A DNA stretch of 64,000 nt from Aegilops tauschii subsp. strangulata (lineage: Eukaryota > Streptophyta > Magnoliopsida > Poales > Poaceae), in contig NC_053037.3 in the NCBI RefSeq assembly GCF_002575655.3, forward strand, positions 143,789,207 through 143,853,206. Reading direction: 5' to 3'. Below the pieces are notes generated by a model. The model saw only the letters and a list, made by a program, of their open reading frames with translations. It was not told the DNA's origin and did no database searches. The translations under genes and the position numbers were made by a program. Shown in pieces: positions 1-11,752 of this stretch. Position 1 is the first letter of the stretch. Every line of letters begins with the position of its first letter.

Positions 1-1245
1 ATAGGCAAACGGACGTGAGATAAAATTGTAGTACATTGATAGATCGAATGCCAAATAAAATATATAAGAATAAAATGCAGCAAGGTATTTTTGTATTTTT
101 AGTTTAATAGATCTGAAAATAAAAGCAACTGAAAAGTAGATCGCAAAGGCAAATATATGAGAAAGAGACCCGGGGGCCGTAGGTTTCACTAGTGCCTTCT
201 CTCGAGAAAAATAGCAAACGGTGGGTAAACAAATTACTGTTGGGAAATTGATAGAACTTCAAATAATCATGACGATATCCAGGCAATGATCATTATATAG
301 GCATCACGTCCAAGATTAGTAGACCGACTCCTGGCTACATCAACTACTATTACTCCACACATCGACCGCTATCCAGCATGCATCTAGTGCATTAAGTTCA
401 TGGAGAAACGGAGTAATGCAATAAGAACGATGACATGATGTAGACAAGATCTATTTATGTAGAGATAGACCCCATCGTTTTATCCTTAGTAGCAACGATA
501 CATATGTGTCGGTTCCCCTTCTGTCACTAGAATCGAGCACCGTAAGATTGAACCCACTACAAAGCACCACTTCCCATTGCAAGATAAATAGATCAAGTTG
601 GCCAAACAAAACCCAAATATCAGAGAAGAAATACGAGGCTATAAGCAATCATGCATAAAAGAGATCAAAGAAACTCAAATACTTTCATGGATATAAAAAC
701 ATAGATCTGATCATAAACTCAAAGTTCATCTGATCCCAACAAACACACCGCAAAAAGAGTTACATCATACGGTTCTCCAAGAGACCATTGTATTAAGAAT
801 TCAGCGGGAGAGAGGAAGCCATCTAGCTACTAACTATGGACCCGAAGGTCTACAAATAACTACTCACGCATCATTGGAGAGGCACCAATGGAGGTGGTGA
901 ACCCAATCCGAGATGGTTTCTAGATTGGATCTGGTGGTTCTGGACTCTGCGGCGGCTGGAATTGATTTTCGTCGACTCCCCTATGGTTTCTGGAATATTG
1001 GGGGTATTTATAGAGCAGAGAGGCTATCCGGGGGGCACCCGAGGTGGGCACAACCCACCAGGGCGCGCCTGGGCCTCCTGGTGCGCCCTGGTGGGTTGTG
1101 CTCTCCTTGGAGCACCCCCAGGCACAGCCTTGGCCCATTAGGTGTCTTCTGGTCCATAAAAAATCTCCGTGAAGTTCCGTTGCATTTGGACTCCGTTTGA
1201 TATTGATTTCCTGCGATGTAAAAAACATGCAGAAAACAACAACTG
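1..1245 (-). mobile_element. Element B 3' LTR (partial, Sabrina/WHAM-like)
   Basis: This is the 3' LTR of minus-strand element B. It matches the 5' LTR pieces at 4438-4997 and 27142-28180 nearly base for base. The window edge removes about 215 bp of its 3' end. The other end is also damaged: alignment to the 5' LTR stops near 1245 and runs straight into internal sequence, so the LTR start (TGATACGTCTCC in the sister element D) and the polypurine tract are missing. A minus-strand TATA box lies at 1004-1013. The family name is from memory; the LTR identity rests on the internal match. Confidence 0.85.
1004..1013 (-). promoter_or_regulatory. LTR TATA box of element B
   Basis: Minus-strand CTATAAATAC. 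The same box is found at the matching place in the other LTR (about 27803-27814). It is the expected pol II promoter core of the LTR. Confidence 0.55.
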
Positions 1246-3624
1246 ACACTTTTGATGTGGAATGCTGCCTATCATGTCATATCATATTCTTTTCTTAATA
1301 GCATGGACATTTGGACTTTTATATTGTTCAAAGCAATAGTCTAGTTTTGACATGATAACTTAAATACTCAAGCATATCAACAAGCAACCATGCCTTTCAA
1401 AATATCAACGTTAAAATAAGCTATCCCTAGCTCATCATGCTCAATCATTGATCCATTCATCAAACATACTCGCATATTAGCTACACCCAATACTCAAGTA
1501 CGATCATATTGCCTCCTAGTTGGTGCTTTTATAAGAGAAGATGGAGACTCAAATTCAAAAATAAAAATTGCATAAAGTAAAAGAAAGGCCCTTCGCAGAG
1601 AGAAGTAGGGATTTGTAGAGGTGCCAGAGCTCAAAGCAAAAAATTTAGAGATAAAAACATTTTGGGAGGTGTATCCTTCCCACCAACGAAGACGACTTAG
1701 AGTTCCCAACGATTTCCATGCTAGATATGTCATAGGCGGTTCCCAATTAGAAAATAAAGTTTATTCCTTTTTCAACCATACTTTCACTTTCCATGCCTAG
1801 CCGTATCCACGGTTGCCCTCCATACCAACACTTTCCAAGGAATTTATTATTTGACAACATAAAGTAAATTCATTTTTCATTTCGGGACTGGGCATCCCTA
1901 ATACATTTTCCTTACTCTTGTGCAATGACAAGTGAATAAACACTCATCGTGAGAATAACACATCTAGCATGGAAAATATTAGCCACCCCTCACCGCTCCG
2001 CGAGCGGAATGAACACACAAAAGAGAAGTTTGTTTTGAAAACTAGAGATGGCACATACAAATTTGCTTAGAACGGCAAAAGAATACCGCATATAGATAGA
2101 TATAGTGGACTCATGTGGCAAAACTAGTTTAAAGGATTTTGGATGCACAAGTAGAGATCATACTTAGTGCAAAATGAAGGCTAGCAAAAGATAGAGAAGA
2201 GACCAACCAAGAAACAAATAATCTCATAAGCGAGCATTAAGCATGATTAACACCGAATAATGCACCACAAGTAGGATATAATTTCATTGCATAATTATTG
2301 ACGTTCGTGCTTGCATAGGGAATCACAAACCTTGACACCAATATTCTTACTAAAGCATAATTACTCATCAACAAAACTCACATATCACATCATCATATCT
2401 CAAAACTATTACTAAGAATCAAGTTTATTTTGTCCAATGATCTTCATGAAAGATTTTATTATATCCTTCTTGGATATCTATCACTTTGGAACTAATTTTC
2501 ATATGTTGCTTTTGATAAGCTCAAACAAATATAAGTGAAGATCATGAGCATAATTTTTCTTTCTCTCAAAATAATTTAAGTGAAGCAAGAGAGAATTTCT
2601 TGAAAATTTTACTAACTCTCAAATAAATCTAAGTGAAGAAAGAGAGCATTTCTTCAAAAATACTAAAGCACGCCGTGCTCAAAAAGATATAAGTGAAGCA
2701 CTAGAGCAAGTCCATAGCTCATAAAAAAATTAGTGAAGCATAGAGAGCAATTCTAACAAGTCATGACATAATTTTGGCTCTCTCAAATAGGTGTGTCCAG
2801 CAAGGAATCAAGACTTAAAACACAAAATAAAACAAGCAAAGACTCAAATCATACAAGACGCTCCAAGCAAAACACATAGTATGTGACGAATAAAAATATA
2901 GCTTCGAGTAAAATACCGATGGTTGTTAGAAGAAAGAGGGGATGCCACTCGGGGCATCCCCAAGCTTAGCTGCTTGCTCCCTTTTGGATATGCTGGGGCA
3001 TCCCCAAGCTTAGGCTCTTCTTACACCTTATTCCTTCATCCATCGTAAGATAACCCAAAACTTGAAAACATCAATCACACAAAACTCAACAAAACCTTCG
3101 TGAGATCCGTTAGTATAAGAAATAAATCACTACTATAAGTACTGTATCAAACCAATTCATATTTTACTCTTGCATTATATCTACTGTATTCCAACTTTTC
3201 TATGGCAAAAAATCATCAAAGAAAACCATAGAGCCATCAAAATAAGCACACAACGCAAAGAAAACAGAATTTGTCAAAACAGAACAGTCTGTAGCAAACT
3301 GATTTTATCGAGAACTTCTGGAACTCCAAAAATTCTAAAAAGTTAGGAAGACCTGGGTAATTTGTATATTAATCTACTGCGAAACAAATTGGCATTTTAT
3401 CACACTCTGGTTAAAAATAAGAATTGCTTTCATGAGCGCAAAAGTTTCTGTTTTCAGCAAGATCAAACAACTATCAGACAAGAAGATCCTAAAGGCTTTA
3501 CTTGGCACAAACACTAATTAAAACACAAAAAACACAATCATAACAGTAGCATAAATTGTGTAAACACTCAAGAACAGAAAGCAAAAAGAAAAAAATTATT
3601 CATTGGGTTGCCTCCGAACAAGCG
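1246..3624 (-). other. Element B internal non-coding region
   Basis: AT-rich sequence between the gag remnant and the 3' LTR of B, with no pol gene. It aligns in reverse with the downstream interior of element D (45814-47945 and 52151-52845). Both contain several imperfect copies of a motif around AAGTGAAGCA next to GAGAGCA (here 2550-2760) and paired AAGCTTGGGGATGCC motifs (here 2938-3014). No open frame resembling RT, RNase H or integrase is present, so B is non-autonomous as it stands. Confidence 0.7.
2938..2961 (-). repeat. Conserved hairpin downstream of gag (element B)
   Basis: Perfect 9-bp inverted repeat GGGGATGCC / GGCATCCCC with a 6-nt loop. The same arms occur at 46536-46559 in element D with a different loop, also several hundred bases downstream of the gag-like gene. 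Arms kept while the loop varies suggests selection on RNA structure; a role in packaging or dimerisation is only an inference. Confidence 0.6.
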
Positions 3625-4226
3625 CTATAGTTTTACGCCCTTAGCTAGGCATAAAGCAAGGATGTAAGTTTTGTCATCCGTAGTTTTGGCAACTTTTGTA
3701 AGGGTTTTCTCAAACCTGGGAGGCTCTTTACGCTTCCCTAAATTCTCCGGAAAAGAAAGCATCTTTAGATCCAAAATATCCAATCGCTTGTTGCAAAGAG
3801 TAATCAAGGTATTCATGCGATTGATACTACCATTGAGGTGTTTGAGGGGTTCATTATATTTTTGTATTTCAACCATATGTTTATGCAAATCACCAAGTTT
3901 GTCCAACATTTGAACTCCCTCAGGGGTGAAAGAAAACCCCTTCTTTTGAGGTGGAACTCCCAAAATTCCTTCTAAAATTTCATAGGCAGCATTAGCATCA
4001 AGCTCAATAAATTCCCTTTAGCGGCAAAATCTAGGAGCTGTCTATGATGCAAAGCCAATCCTATGTAAAAGTTACAAAGCGAGATCTTAGTGTCCCCCTT
4101 TAAATTGCAAATACGATAAGATTCCATAAGCCTATACCAAGCATCTTCCAAATTTTCTCCTTGTTTATGTTTGAAGTAAAGAACTTCAAAATCTGGTGAC
4201 AAAGGAGGAGTAGGAACGCTAGCCAT
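3625..4226 (-). pseudogene. gag-like gene of element B, frameshifted
   Basis: Remnant of a gag-type protein on the minus strand. The likely start is the ATG at 4226, opening MASVPTPPLSPDFEVLYF. About 80 codons follow, including the gag-like stretch LEDAWYRLMESYRICN, which resembles DAWDRLLRIRANY in element D. The frame then shifts near 3970 and continues from 3963 to 3625 with DKLGDLHKHMVEIQKYNEPL and a Lys-rich tail. No zinc knuckle and no protease or RT follow. This gag-only layout matches element D and is typical of non-autonomous gypsy elements that depend on a partner's enzymes. The frameshift makes this copy inactive. Confidence 0.65.
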
Positions 4227-4408
4227 TAAGACTAGGAAGCGAAAACATGGATAGATCTGACGAGAAAACGACAAACGAAAAAGAGGGGCGAATAAAATGA
4301 CAAATTTTTGTGAAGTGGGGGAGAGGAAAATGAGAGGCAAATGGCAAATAATGTCAATTGCAAGGAGATGAGATTTGTGATTAGGAACCTGGTATATGTT
4401 GAAGATGC

Positions 4409-4425
4409 TCCCCGGCAACGGCGCC
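4409..4425 (-). promoter_or_regulatory. Primer-binding site of element B (tRNA-Asp type)
   Basis: Minus-strand GGCGCCGTTGCCGGGGA lies just inside the 5' LTR, whose edge is at 4438. It is complementary to the 3' end of plant tRNA-Asp (CCCCGGCAACGGCGCCA). The terminal TGG is degraded. It fixes B as a minus-strand element. Confidence 0.75.
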
Positions 4426-4437
4426 TGAAATTCCTTT

Positions 4438-4997
4438 TGATGCGGCTTGAAGCTACGTCGGTATTTCCCCAAAGAGGAAGGGATGATGCAGCACAGCAGC
4501 GGTAGGTATTTCCCTCAGATATGAAACCAAGGTTATCGAACTAGTAGGAGAACCAAGCAACACAACGTAAACAGCCCCTGCACACAGATAACAACTCCTC
4601 GCAACCCGACGTGTTAAAGGGGTCAATCCCTTTCGGGTAACATCGCCTCAAGATAGGCAAACCGGCGTGAGATAAAATTGTAGTAGATTGATAGATCGAA
4701 CGCCAAATAAAATAAATAAGAATAAAACGCCGCAAGGTATTTTGTATTTTTAGTTTAATAGATCTGAAAATAAAAGCAAAGGAAAAGTAGATCGCAAAGG
4801 CAAATATATGAGAAAGAGACCGGGGGCCGTAGGTTTCACTAGTGGCTTCTCTCGAGAAAAATAGCAAATGGTGGATAAACACATTATTATTGGGGAATTG
4901 ATAGAACTTCAAATAATCATGACGATATCCAGGCAATGATCATTATATATGCATCACGTCCAAGATTAGTAGACCGACTCCTGCCTGCATCTACTAC
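4438..4997 (-). mobile_element. Element B 5' LTR, part 1 (split by element C)
   Basis: 3' end portion of B's 5' LTR (minus strand). It begins at TGATGCGG on the plus strand and is interrupted at 4997 by element C. The LTR resumes at 27142. Joined length is about 1.59 kb, the same as the 1.586 kb LTR of D. Positions 4993-4997 (ACTAC) are the first copy of C's target-site duplication. Confidence 0.85.
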
Positions 4998-5164
4998 TGT
5001 GGGTGTACAAAAGTAGGGGCCTTTCTGTACCCCTTTACTTGTGCACGGGCAATCGTAGCCACACCTGCGGCCATGCTTGGTGGTGCAGAGGAAGGAAAGG
5101 TAGAAGAATGCCAAGGCAATGCTCAAACCAGAAGCATGAAGAGCGAAGGGACAAGATGGATTTC

Positions 5165-5480
5165 CCCCGGCAACACCCTTGCCGGGGCGGCCTACATAGC
5201 ACCAGCAAGAGCTTTGCCAGGGCGCCTTGCCCAACACTAGCAAGGCCACCACCCTTGATCCTGAGAGCTCTGACACCATTGACAACGTCAAGACCAAGAC
5301 TTAGGGGCGCCTGTGTAGTGGCATGCAGATCTTTGTGAAGACCAAAGGCCTGCAAATCTAGATAGGACCCAGAAGACGGAGACCCCCGGCAAGATCCTTG
5401 TCGGGGACAGACGAAGACCCCCGGCAAGATTCTTGCTGGGGACAGCCACGAGACCCCTGCAAGACCCTTGCCGGGGGCAT
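5165..5480. repeat. GC-rich palindrome cluster in element C LTR
   Basis: Several near-palindromes built on CCCCGGCAAG and CTTGCCGGGG: 5165-5187, 5384-5406, 5418-5441 and a degenerate copy at about 5456-5475. The same unit recurs in the LTRs of G and A. Confidence 0.65.
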
Positions 5481-5890
5481 CTGTGGGGCCACGGCTAGGC
5501 CCGCCCCCACTAACGTTATGTTGCCCCGCGGCCACGCTGACGCGGCTATCAGCCCACCAACTAGGCGAGCGCCTGCATGGCAGCATGCAGCTTCTAGGCC
5601 AACTAGTCAAGCACCTGCGTGGTGGCATGCAGATCTTCGTGAAGACCCTGTCACCGCACCAGCTCAGCAACCTGCCAGCCAGCATGGCGCTGCATGCCTC
5701 GTCAGCTTGGACGCGCGTCGAAACAAAGCGAGGCGGCGACGGACGGGACGAGCTTCGTTGTCGTCCCCGATAAAGCAAGAGGGCACATCAGCAGCGCATT
5801 AAATGCATTTGTCCTACGGTGCTAGGTGATAAACTTGTACACTGTAGATACTTTCCACCTCCTATGTGCCACTGTGGTGACCCCTTTGAC

Positions 5891-5900
5891 ATATAAAAGG
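5891..5900 (+). promoter_or_regulatory. LTR TATA box of element C
   Basis: ATATAAAAGG followed by AGGCCCGAGG. The same box occurs in the 3' LTR remnant near 26883 and, on the minus strand, in element G near 14965 and 21052. Confidence 0.65.
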
Positions 5901-6151
5901 AGGCCCGAGGCGTATGGAAGGATTCAGACTTTTTTGGATTGGGCATGCACCACAGCTAGTTCAAGAGCTCAAGAACACTAAATATACACAGACAAGCAGG
6001 ACTAGGGTTTTAAGCATCGTTTGCGGCCCGAACCTGGGTAAAAATCCCCTCGCGCTGATCTTTTAGACCTGCTGTTTGCGCAGCTCCACGCCCCGCCAAC
6101 CGTAGAAGGGATTCCCCGGGATCCCATAGGTGTCGTTTCCCCAGACATCTT

Positions 6152-6170
6152 TGGCGCGCCAGGTAGGGGG
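6152..6170 (+). promoter_or_regulatory. Primer-binding site of element C
   Basis: TGGCGCGCCAGGTAGGGGG lies 4 bases inside the 5' LTR. Near-identical sites occur at the same position in A (28582), F (25330-25348, minus) and G (20776-20795, minus), so these elements share a primer. I do not name the tRNA. Confidence 0.7.
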
Positions 6171-6225
6171 CGCTGAAGCTGTGAAAATCTGGTCTAGAAG
6201 TTAGCACATCGACTTCTTCATCGCC

Positions 6226-6439
6226 ATGGGCTCCCAAGAAGAAGGTGGCCCCAGCAGTCGGCTCGTCTGGAGCCGGTCCGTCTGTGCCAGTACGGGCAAG
6301 AGACAGGGCAGACGCTGGCGGTGGAGGAGGTCAGAGTCATCTCCACCACTCTGGTGCCATTGGCCAGGTGAGCGGTGTCGTTTGCAGCCGCAACAACCAT
6401 CCGCATGGCGAAGAAAATCTAAGTCATGCAAAACCTTGA
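6226..6439 (+). pseudogene. Possible gag N-terminal remnant of element C
   Basis: Just downstream of the primer-binding site is ATGGGCTCCCAAGAAGAAG, an apparent one-base variant of an ATG-GCT-CCC-AAG-AAG start. Elements A (28665) and G (20725) also begin with Met-Ala-Pro and a charged stretch at this spot. After about 65 codons the frame has no similarity to gag. From 6440 to 6851 I see only conserved, non-coding internal sequence shared with G (20158-20780 reversed). Confidence 0.35.
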
Positions 6440-6851
6440 GCAATTTCCTTTTTATAAGGATATTTTCCTCGAAAGATCTCGCTCCTTGTATGGAGAACCT
6501 GCACACAAAGGAACCCTTCCGCTATTGGCAACACCCTTGTTCTGTTTCGAGTCCGCTCAACGGTTCAAGCGGCTGCGCCAAGAATGGCAAGGTGGCTTGC
6601 CCGGCAGCAAGCGCCCCCCGGCAGGCTGCTAAGGACTCGCTCCTCAATGCGCCACAGCACGGGTTTACGCGCTGGCAAACCTATCCAACTAAGCGTAGGG
6701 TGCGTACATACAAAGAAAGATCAAACAGGAAGATAGCACGCACTATTTCAGAATACTGCAAAGTTATATTACATCAGTGGTTGTCGCGGTTCTAACTTAA
6801 GATAAAATTGTCTTGGGCATGAACTCGCAGCGGCAATGAGAAACGGGGTGG

Positions 6852-9800
6852 CTAGTCCGGGCGCTGGCCTTCCAGCCTCTTGACTCCGTCGACGCAGCTG
6901 ATGATGGGCTCAATACGCTCTTCGAGCGCCATGAGGTCTGCATCCTTCAGCAAGCTCTCAAGCACGTTGGCGAAGTCGACGCTGGGGTTCCAGAACACCA
7001 CCTTGGTGAGCACCTTGGTCAGGGCGCCCCGGCAAAGCTTCCGAGCCTCATTGGCCAGATAAGTCGGTCGGTTGGATCGGATCCGCTCCAGGGCGTCGAG
7101 GATGCGCTCGAAGAACAAGGTCAGCCTGGCATTGGGGCTTATGTTCGCCTCCTGGGAGTACCTGACGTCCGGCATGCCCATGACGGCTAGCTGCATGGTG
7201 AGCTTCCTTGCAACGTCGATGAGGCGGCCGATCTAGAGATTCACGCTGTCCACATAGTCCTTGTGGGCAGCGGCGTCGTCCTTCTGCAACTACCTCTCGC
7301 TCTCAAGGGCCTTGTTCAGGGTCTCCTCACGGGCCCTGACCTCTGAAAGTGTCCCTCCCAAGCTGTCCAGTTTCAGCTTCAGATCATTGGTGAAGTCGTT
7401 GGCCTCGGAGAGGAGCTTGGTCTTGTCAGAGATGGTGACCTGCAAATCCGCCAGAGTGCGGTTAGCTGTGTCCGTGTCCTCCGTCAGCTTTGAGATCTCT
7501 TTCTTCAGTTCCTCCCACTCTAGGTCCATCTTATCCACCTTATCGGCGTGGTCCAGGGCCAGAGCATAGAGTGCATCCTTATGCTTCCGCTCCAGCTCTT
7601 GGGTCCGTTGCATGACGAGCTTCTCGATCTCCTCGTCCTTGCCGCGAAGCGTGGCGGCAAGCGCCTGCTCACGAGCAACGAGGTCCTCCTCTTGAGTGTC
7701 CAGCAGAGTTTGCTGCTGCCTCCGGTCAGTTTTGTCCTTGGCGGCATGTTCCTTCGCCGTCTCTTGGGCCTTCTCGATGTCGGCCTGCTTCGGGAGGAGC
7801 TCTCACTTGCGCTCATCCAGCTCACCCTGGGTGGTCCTCAGTTCCTCCCGGGCCTCGCCGAACCAGCCTTGCGTCTGAGCGACACGCTCCTGAACATCTG
7901 CTTCCTTCTTGTCCACAGCCGCCATCCCGGAGTTCACCTTATCTTGGCGGGCACGGTGGAGTGCCTGAAGCTTCTGGAAATTGGCGCTCATGTCCGGAGG
8001 AGCTGCTCCTCTTGGGAACCGCCGCCGCTGGCGCTCGGTTCGTCGACAACCTGGAGCCCTGCGGAGGCGAGCGCCTCATCGTCGGAAACCTCCCCTTCGG
8101 CTGGCACTCGGGTGCTTGCCGTCCTGGGAGGCGGACGAACAGATCATCGCCCAGCCTCAAGTACTTACCCGGGGCGGGGGCTGCGGGGGAGGAAGGCTAG
8201 TCATCGGCCACCCCCTCCCCGGCAGGCTCCTTGGCGGCCTCCTCGGCAGTAGCCTCGCCAGTCTCCCCGGCAGGCCCCTTGCCGGCCTCCCCGGTCTCCC
8301 CGGCAGGCCCTTTGGCGGCCTCCTCGGCGGCGGACTTGGCGGCTTCCCCAGCCGTGATCTTAGTGGCCTTAGCTTTGGAATCCTTGGTGACCTCCTCGAT
8401 GACAGTGTCGATGTATTCCCGGTCCGTCGAGGGAGGGTCTGGAAACCAGAAAGGGGAATGCAGCAAGGCCAAAATCGAAATTCAGAACAAAAGGAAAAAG
8501 GAAACACTGCATGGCAGAGATGGCGGGGGGCGGAAGGCCGTCAGCTTACCTGTGCCGAGCTGAGGAGAAGTGGTTCCCTCCCCGCCAACGTTCATTACCG
8601 GAACGGAGCCACAAGTGCCCATGCTTGCCCCCTCTTCCTCCATGCGCGTGGGCTCGATGGTAGGTGCCCTTGCCGGAGACGCCCCTCTGGGTGGCGTGGA
8701 CGATAGGGGCGGCGTGTCAGGGGCTGCCCTCAGCGGCTCCTCTTTTTGCCGCTCTCCTCCTAAAAATCCGGCAAGGTCAGCACCAAGGATACACGCCCCA
8801 ACGCCCGCCGATGGGGAGTGAATAACGGACTCACGCTGGGGGCTAGAGCGGGTGCTATGCTGAGGGCTGGTGTTTGGGCTGGTCACCACCAACACCGGCG
8901 TGCGCGGAGCGCTAGCCGGGGGCTCGCCGCCCGTCGAAGCCTTGGCCCTCTTTGCCTTCCTCTAGGCCAGCGTCTCCGTGTCGCTGTGAAGATAAGATCA
9001 AGTCAGGGAAAGATGGCACAGGCGGAGGGTCAGGAAATGATGAGGGGCAAGGTGCTTACTCGTCCTCCTCCGCTGGCCTCCTCTTCTTCTTCGGGCTAAA
9101 GGACCCAAGATCGAAATCGGCCTCCGGGGTGCCATCCGAAGGAGGAGGAGAAGAGGATGTGGTCCTGCGCTGCTTGGACGAGGAAGAGGCGGCGGCCGCA
9201 GCCTTCTTCGCTGTCGCAGCCCTCGTCTGGCGCACGGGCTGTGCCTGGGCCTGTTGCCGCTGCGTGGTCCTGCCGGGCTGGACTGGCTCGCCGGAGCTCG
9301 CCCGCCGCAGGACGCGTTTCCTCCCCTGGGCCGAGGAGTCATCCACCTCGGTCTCCTCTTCGGCCGACTCCTCGACCGCTTCTTCAATGAGGGGGGCCCC
9401 AGCGCCGGCGCTGCTAGGCTCCCCGACAGACCCCGTCCACACGACGAACTCCTTCTCTTCCGCGGCCACGTCGGCCTCGTCCTCCACAGTGCCGAGGCTG
9501 CCGGCCTCCTCAGCAAATGTTGCCTCCTCCGCCCTGGCGGCAATGTACGCCAGCTCCTCCTCACTGGTGTCGCGAATGAGCCGTGGCTCGTCACAGACAT
9601 ATCTCTCTGACAAGTTGTCGAAGAATGTCTGCACCAGCTCTGCCTTTGGCTCAACCCAGGTCGGATCGAGGCCGTGCATGTTGAAAATCGGCATCATGGC
9701 GATGATGGGGGTCTGGCAAGAATTGTTTCCCAACGGGACCACCCCCGCTGGCAACCCGAGCAGAGACTTGCCGGTCTTCTCGGCCTTGCTGGTCCTCTCG

Positions 9801-10526
9801 ACCCTGCCGACCTCGTCAACCTTGAGCTGAAAAAGCCTCTGGCAAAGATGAGCGTGCTACAGCATCGTGAAGTTGTGGTTCAGGCCAGGGCGGAGCCTCA
9901 TGATATCGGCCGCGTTCCTGAAATCCCAGGTCGGCCTCCCCTTTTTGTGCAGAGGGGCAATCCGGTGGCGGATGAAGTCAGCCCCGATCATCTCGAGAGT
10001 GAGCCCGGCCGAGGTGAGGCGATGAATCTTGGTGGTGGCAACCGTGAGCTTTTCGTCGTCGGCGTCGAGATCGCCCCATTCCTTGCTGCGGACCGGTGGC
10101 TTCCGACGGACCCGGCAGAACTCCTACAGATCTTCCTCCACAATCCAGCACCACCGGCCCCGCCACTCGTCCCACCTCTCTTTGTGGGCACCCTCTGGGT
10201 ACGTGCCCCTGCTCTGGGTCCTCGAGATGTAGGTAATGCAGCCAGAGATGGCACCCCCTAGCTAGATGCGAGGGGTGAAGTAATGGCGGAACAGCGCCAT
10301 GCTGGGGAGCACTCCAACAAAGCCCTCACAAAGGTGGGCGAAGAAGGCCATGCACGCCATAGTGTTCGGCATGAAATCTAGAAGGTGGAAGCCGTAGGTG
10401 TGCATGATGTCGTTGAAGAAATCTGAGAAAGGGGGGCAGAGCCTGCAGTAGAAATAGTCGACGCAGGAGGCGGGGATGATGCACGTGGCGAGATGCCCCG
10501 ACGTCTCCCTTCCCCACAGGGGCCTG
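6852..10526 (-). pseudogene. Antisense spliced gene of element C (PF04195-like plus coiled coil), truncated
   Basis: The gene runs opposite to C's LTR/PBS orientation. The N-terminus is cut at 10526, inside the codons matching SF|RPLWG of the G copy, where element F begins. What follows matches the plant 'putative gypsy type transposon' family (PF04195, by recall): CPPFSDFFNDIMHTYGFHLL, then ALFRHYFTPR. Next come an acidic, Ala-rich linker, a basic KKKRRPAEEDE stretch, and a long C-terminal coiled coil (about 8250-6852) ending LEGQRPD with stop at 6852. Three introns with GT..AG ends are visible on the minus strand: 9059-8984 (76 bp), 8834-8760 (75 bp) and 8549-8439 (111 bp), at the same places as in G. 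Several frame breaks lie in the coiled coil and near 9840-10260. Function is unknown; PF04195 proteins are recurrent retrotransposon accessory proteins. Confidence 0.75.
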
Positions 10527-11418
10527 TGTTGGCTTTCGGGGTCCAGAAAACCCTTGAGGTTCGAACACTGGGGTGCACACAAAGAGCTCTCTCTCCCTTG
10601 ATCGCTCTCGCAACGATCGCAAGGCCTAGCTCGACGAACCCAAAGAACGAGAGACACAAGAGTTTATACTGGTTCGGGCCACCGATATAGTGTAATACCC
10701 TACTCCAGTGTGGTGTGGTGGATTGCCTCTTGGGCTGAGGATGAACAGTTACAATGGAAGAACAACCTCCTGAGGAGAGGTTCTCTTGTGCTTGGTGAAC
10801 TTGTGTGGTTGAGGATGATCTGAATGATCTGTCCCTTGCTACGATGGTGGCTAGTCCTATTTATAGAGGCCCTGTTCCTCTCACCAAAATATTGAGCGGG
10901 AAGGGATCCATCAACGGCCAAATTTGAAGGAAGACAACTACTACAAGTTATCCTGACTAAAGGTGGTCTTCGCCTGCCAAAGGCTGTGGTGGTGACGCTG
11001 TCTTGGGCTCCACGGTGACCTCCGTCCTGTCGTCCTGCTGGTCTTGGTCTCGTTGCACCGATATGGAAACCCTTGCCTAATTCCTCGAGACTCCTCGCCT
11101 GCACTTGCCTCTTTAGCACCAAAGAGGAAACGAGGACACTACGCATGTTGGCGCCCGCCTGGCACCCGCCTGGTGCCCGCCTGGCTCCAGTCGTCATGGC
11201 TTGCATCACAGGAATCTCGTGAGGTGCTCCTTGCCTTGATCTCTCTGCCCCTCACGAGCCAGCCTAGTGAGGTCGTCCCCAAGGGGGTCTTGTGTCATCC
11301 GCCTCGTGAGGCTTGGTCCCTCGCGAGGGTCTTGAGTGTTTGCTGGTGAAGATGGCGGAGCCACACCGTGGGCCATAGGCAGGCATGTCCAGGGACCCCC
11401 ATTCCCAGGACGCCGACA
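10527..11418 (-). mobile_element. Element F 3' LTR
   Basis: 892-bp LTR, TGTTGGCTTTCGGG to CGCCGACA on the plus strand. It matches the 5' LTR except that the 5' LTR has an additional diverged segment of about 400 bp. A minus-strand TATA box (CTATAAATAG) lies at about 10857-10868. Confidence 0.85.
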
Positions 11419-11660
11419 GTAGCCCTCGGGCCCAAGGCACTCTCAGACTTGGCTTCGAGGCGAAGCCAAAGGGCAAGTGCGGAGCATCGCGGGCCCCAAC
11501 AGCCTGCGGCCTCGCTTGACGCGTGGCGATTGATTGGACATGGGCGTCTTCGCTTCCCCATGCTACCTCGGCAACTGCCCGACTTGACGAGTCCCTGCTG
11601 CATGCAGAGAAAAATCATCATTACCTGTGATCGTGGGGATAGCCTGTTGGCCTTCTCCCG

Positions 11661-11668
11661 CTATAAAT
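11661..11668 (+). promoter_or_regulatory. TATA box of the antisense gene in element F
   Basis: CTATAAAT followed by GAGGAGG, 92 bases before the ATG at 11753. It is on the strand opposite to F's own transcription. TATA, short leader and ATG are spaced as in ordinary plant promoters. Confidence 0.6.
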
Positions 11669-11752
11669 GAGGAGGGGGCAGAGCCCCCGTCGCTCATCTC
11701 TTCCTGCTCTGCTTGCTTCTTCTTCCTCGCTTCATTGCTAGTAGCGACTCCC

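Larger units (their letters stand above)
4998..6147 (+). mobile_element. Element C 5' LTR
   Basis: 1,150-bp LTR starting TGTGGGTGTAC and ending CCAGACA. Its last 495 bp match the truncated 3' LTR at 26644-27141. It contains clustered GC-rich palindromes (5165-5187, 5384-5480), a TATA box at 5891-5900 and a TSS-proximal region ending in GGCCCGAACCTGGG, shared with the LTRs of A and H. Confidence 0.85.

Noticed and set aside
5035..5778. 247-codon minus-strand frame in C's 5' LTR
   Set aside because: It lies wholly within an LTR, crosses the palindrome cluster, and has no counterpart in the 3' LTR.
8952..9830. 292-codon plus-strand open frame in element C
   Set aside because: It is the mirror of the antisense gene's Ser/Glu/Ala-rich exon 1; the minus strand carries the conserved protein and splice sites.
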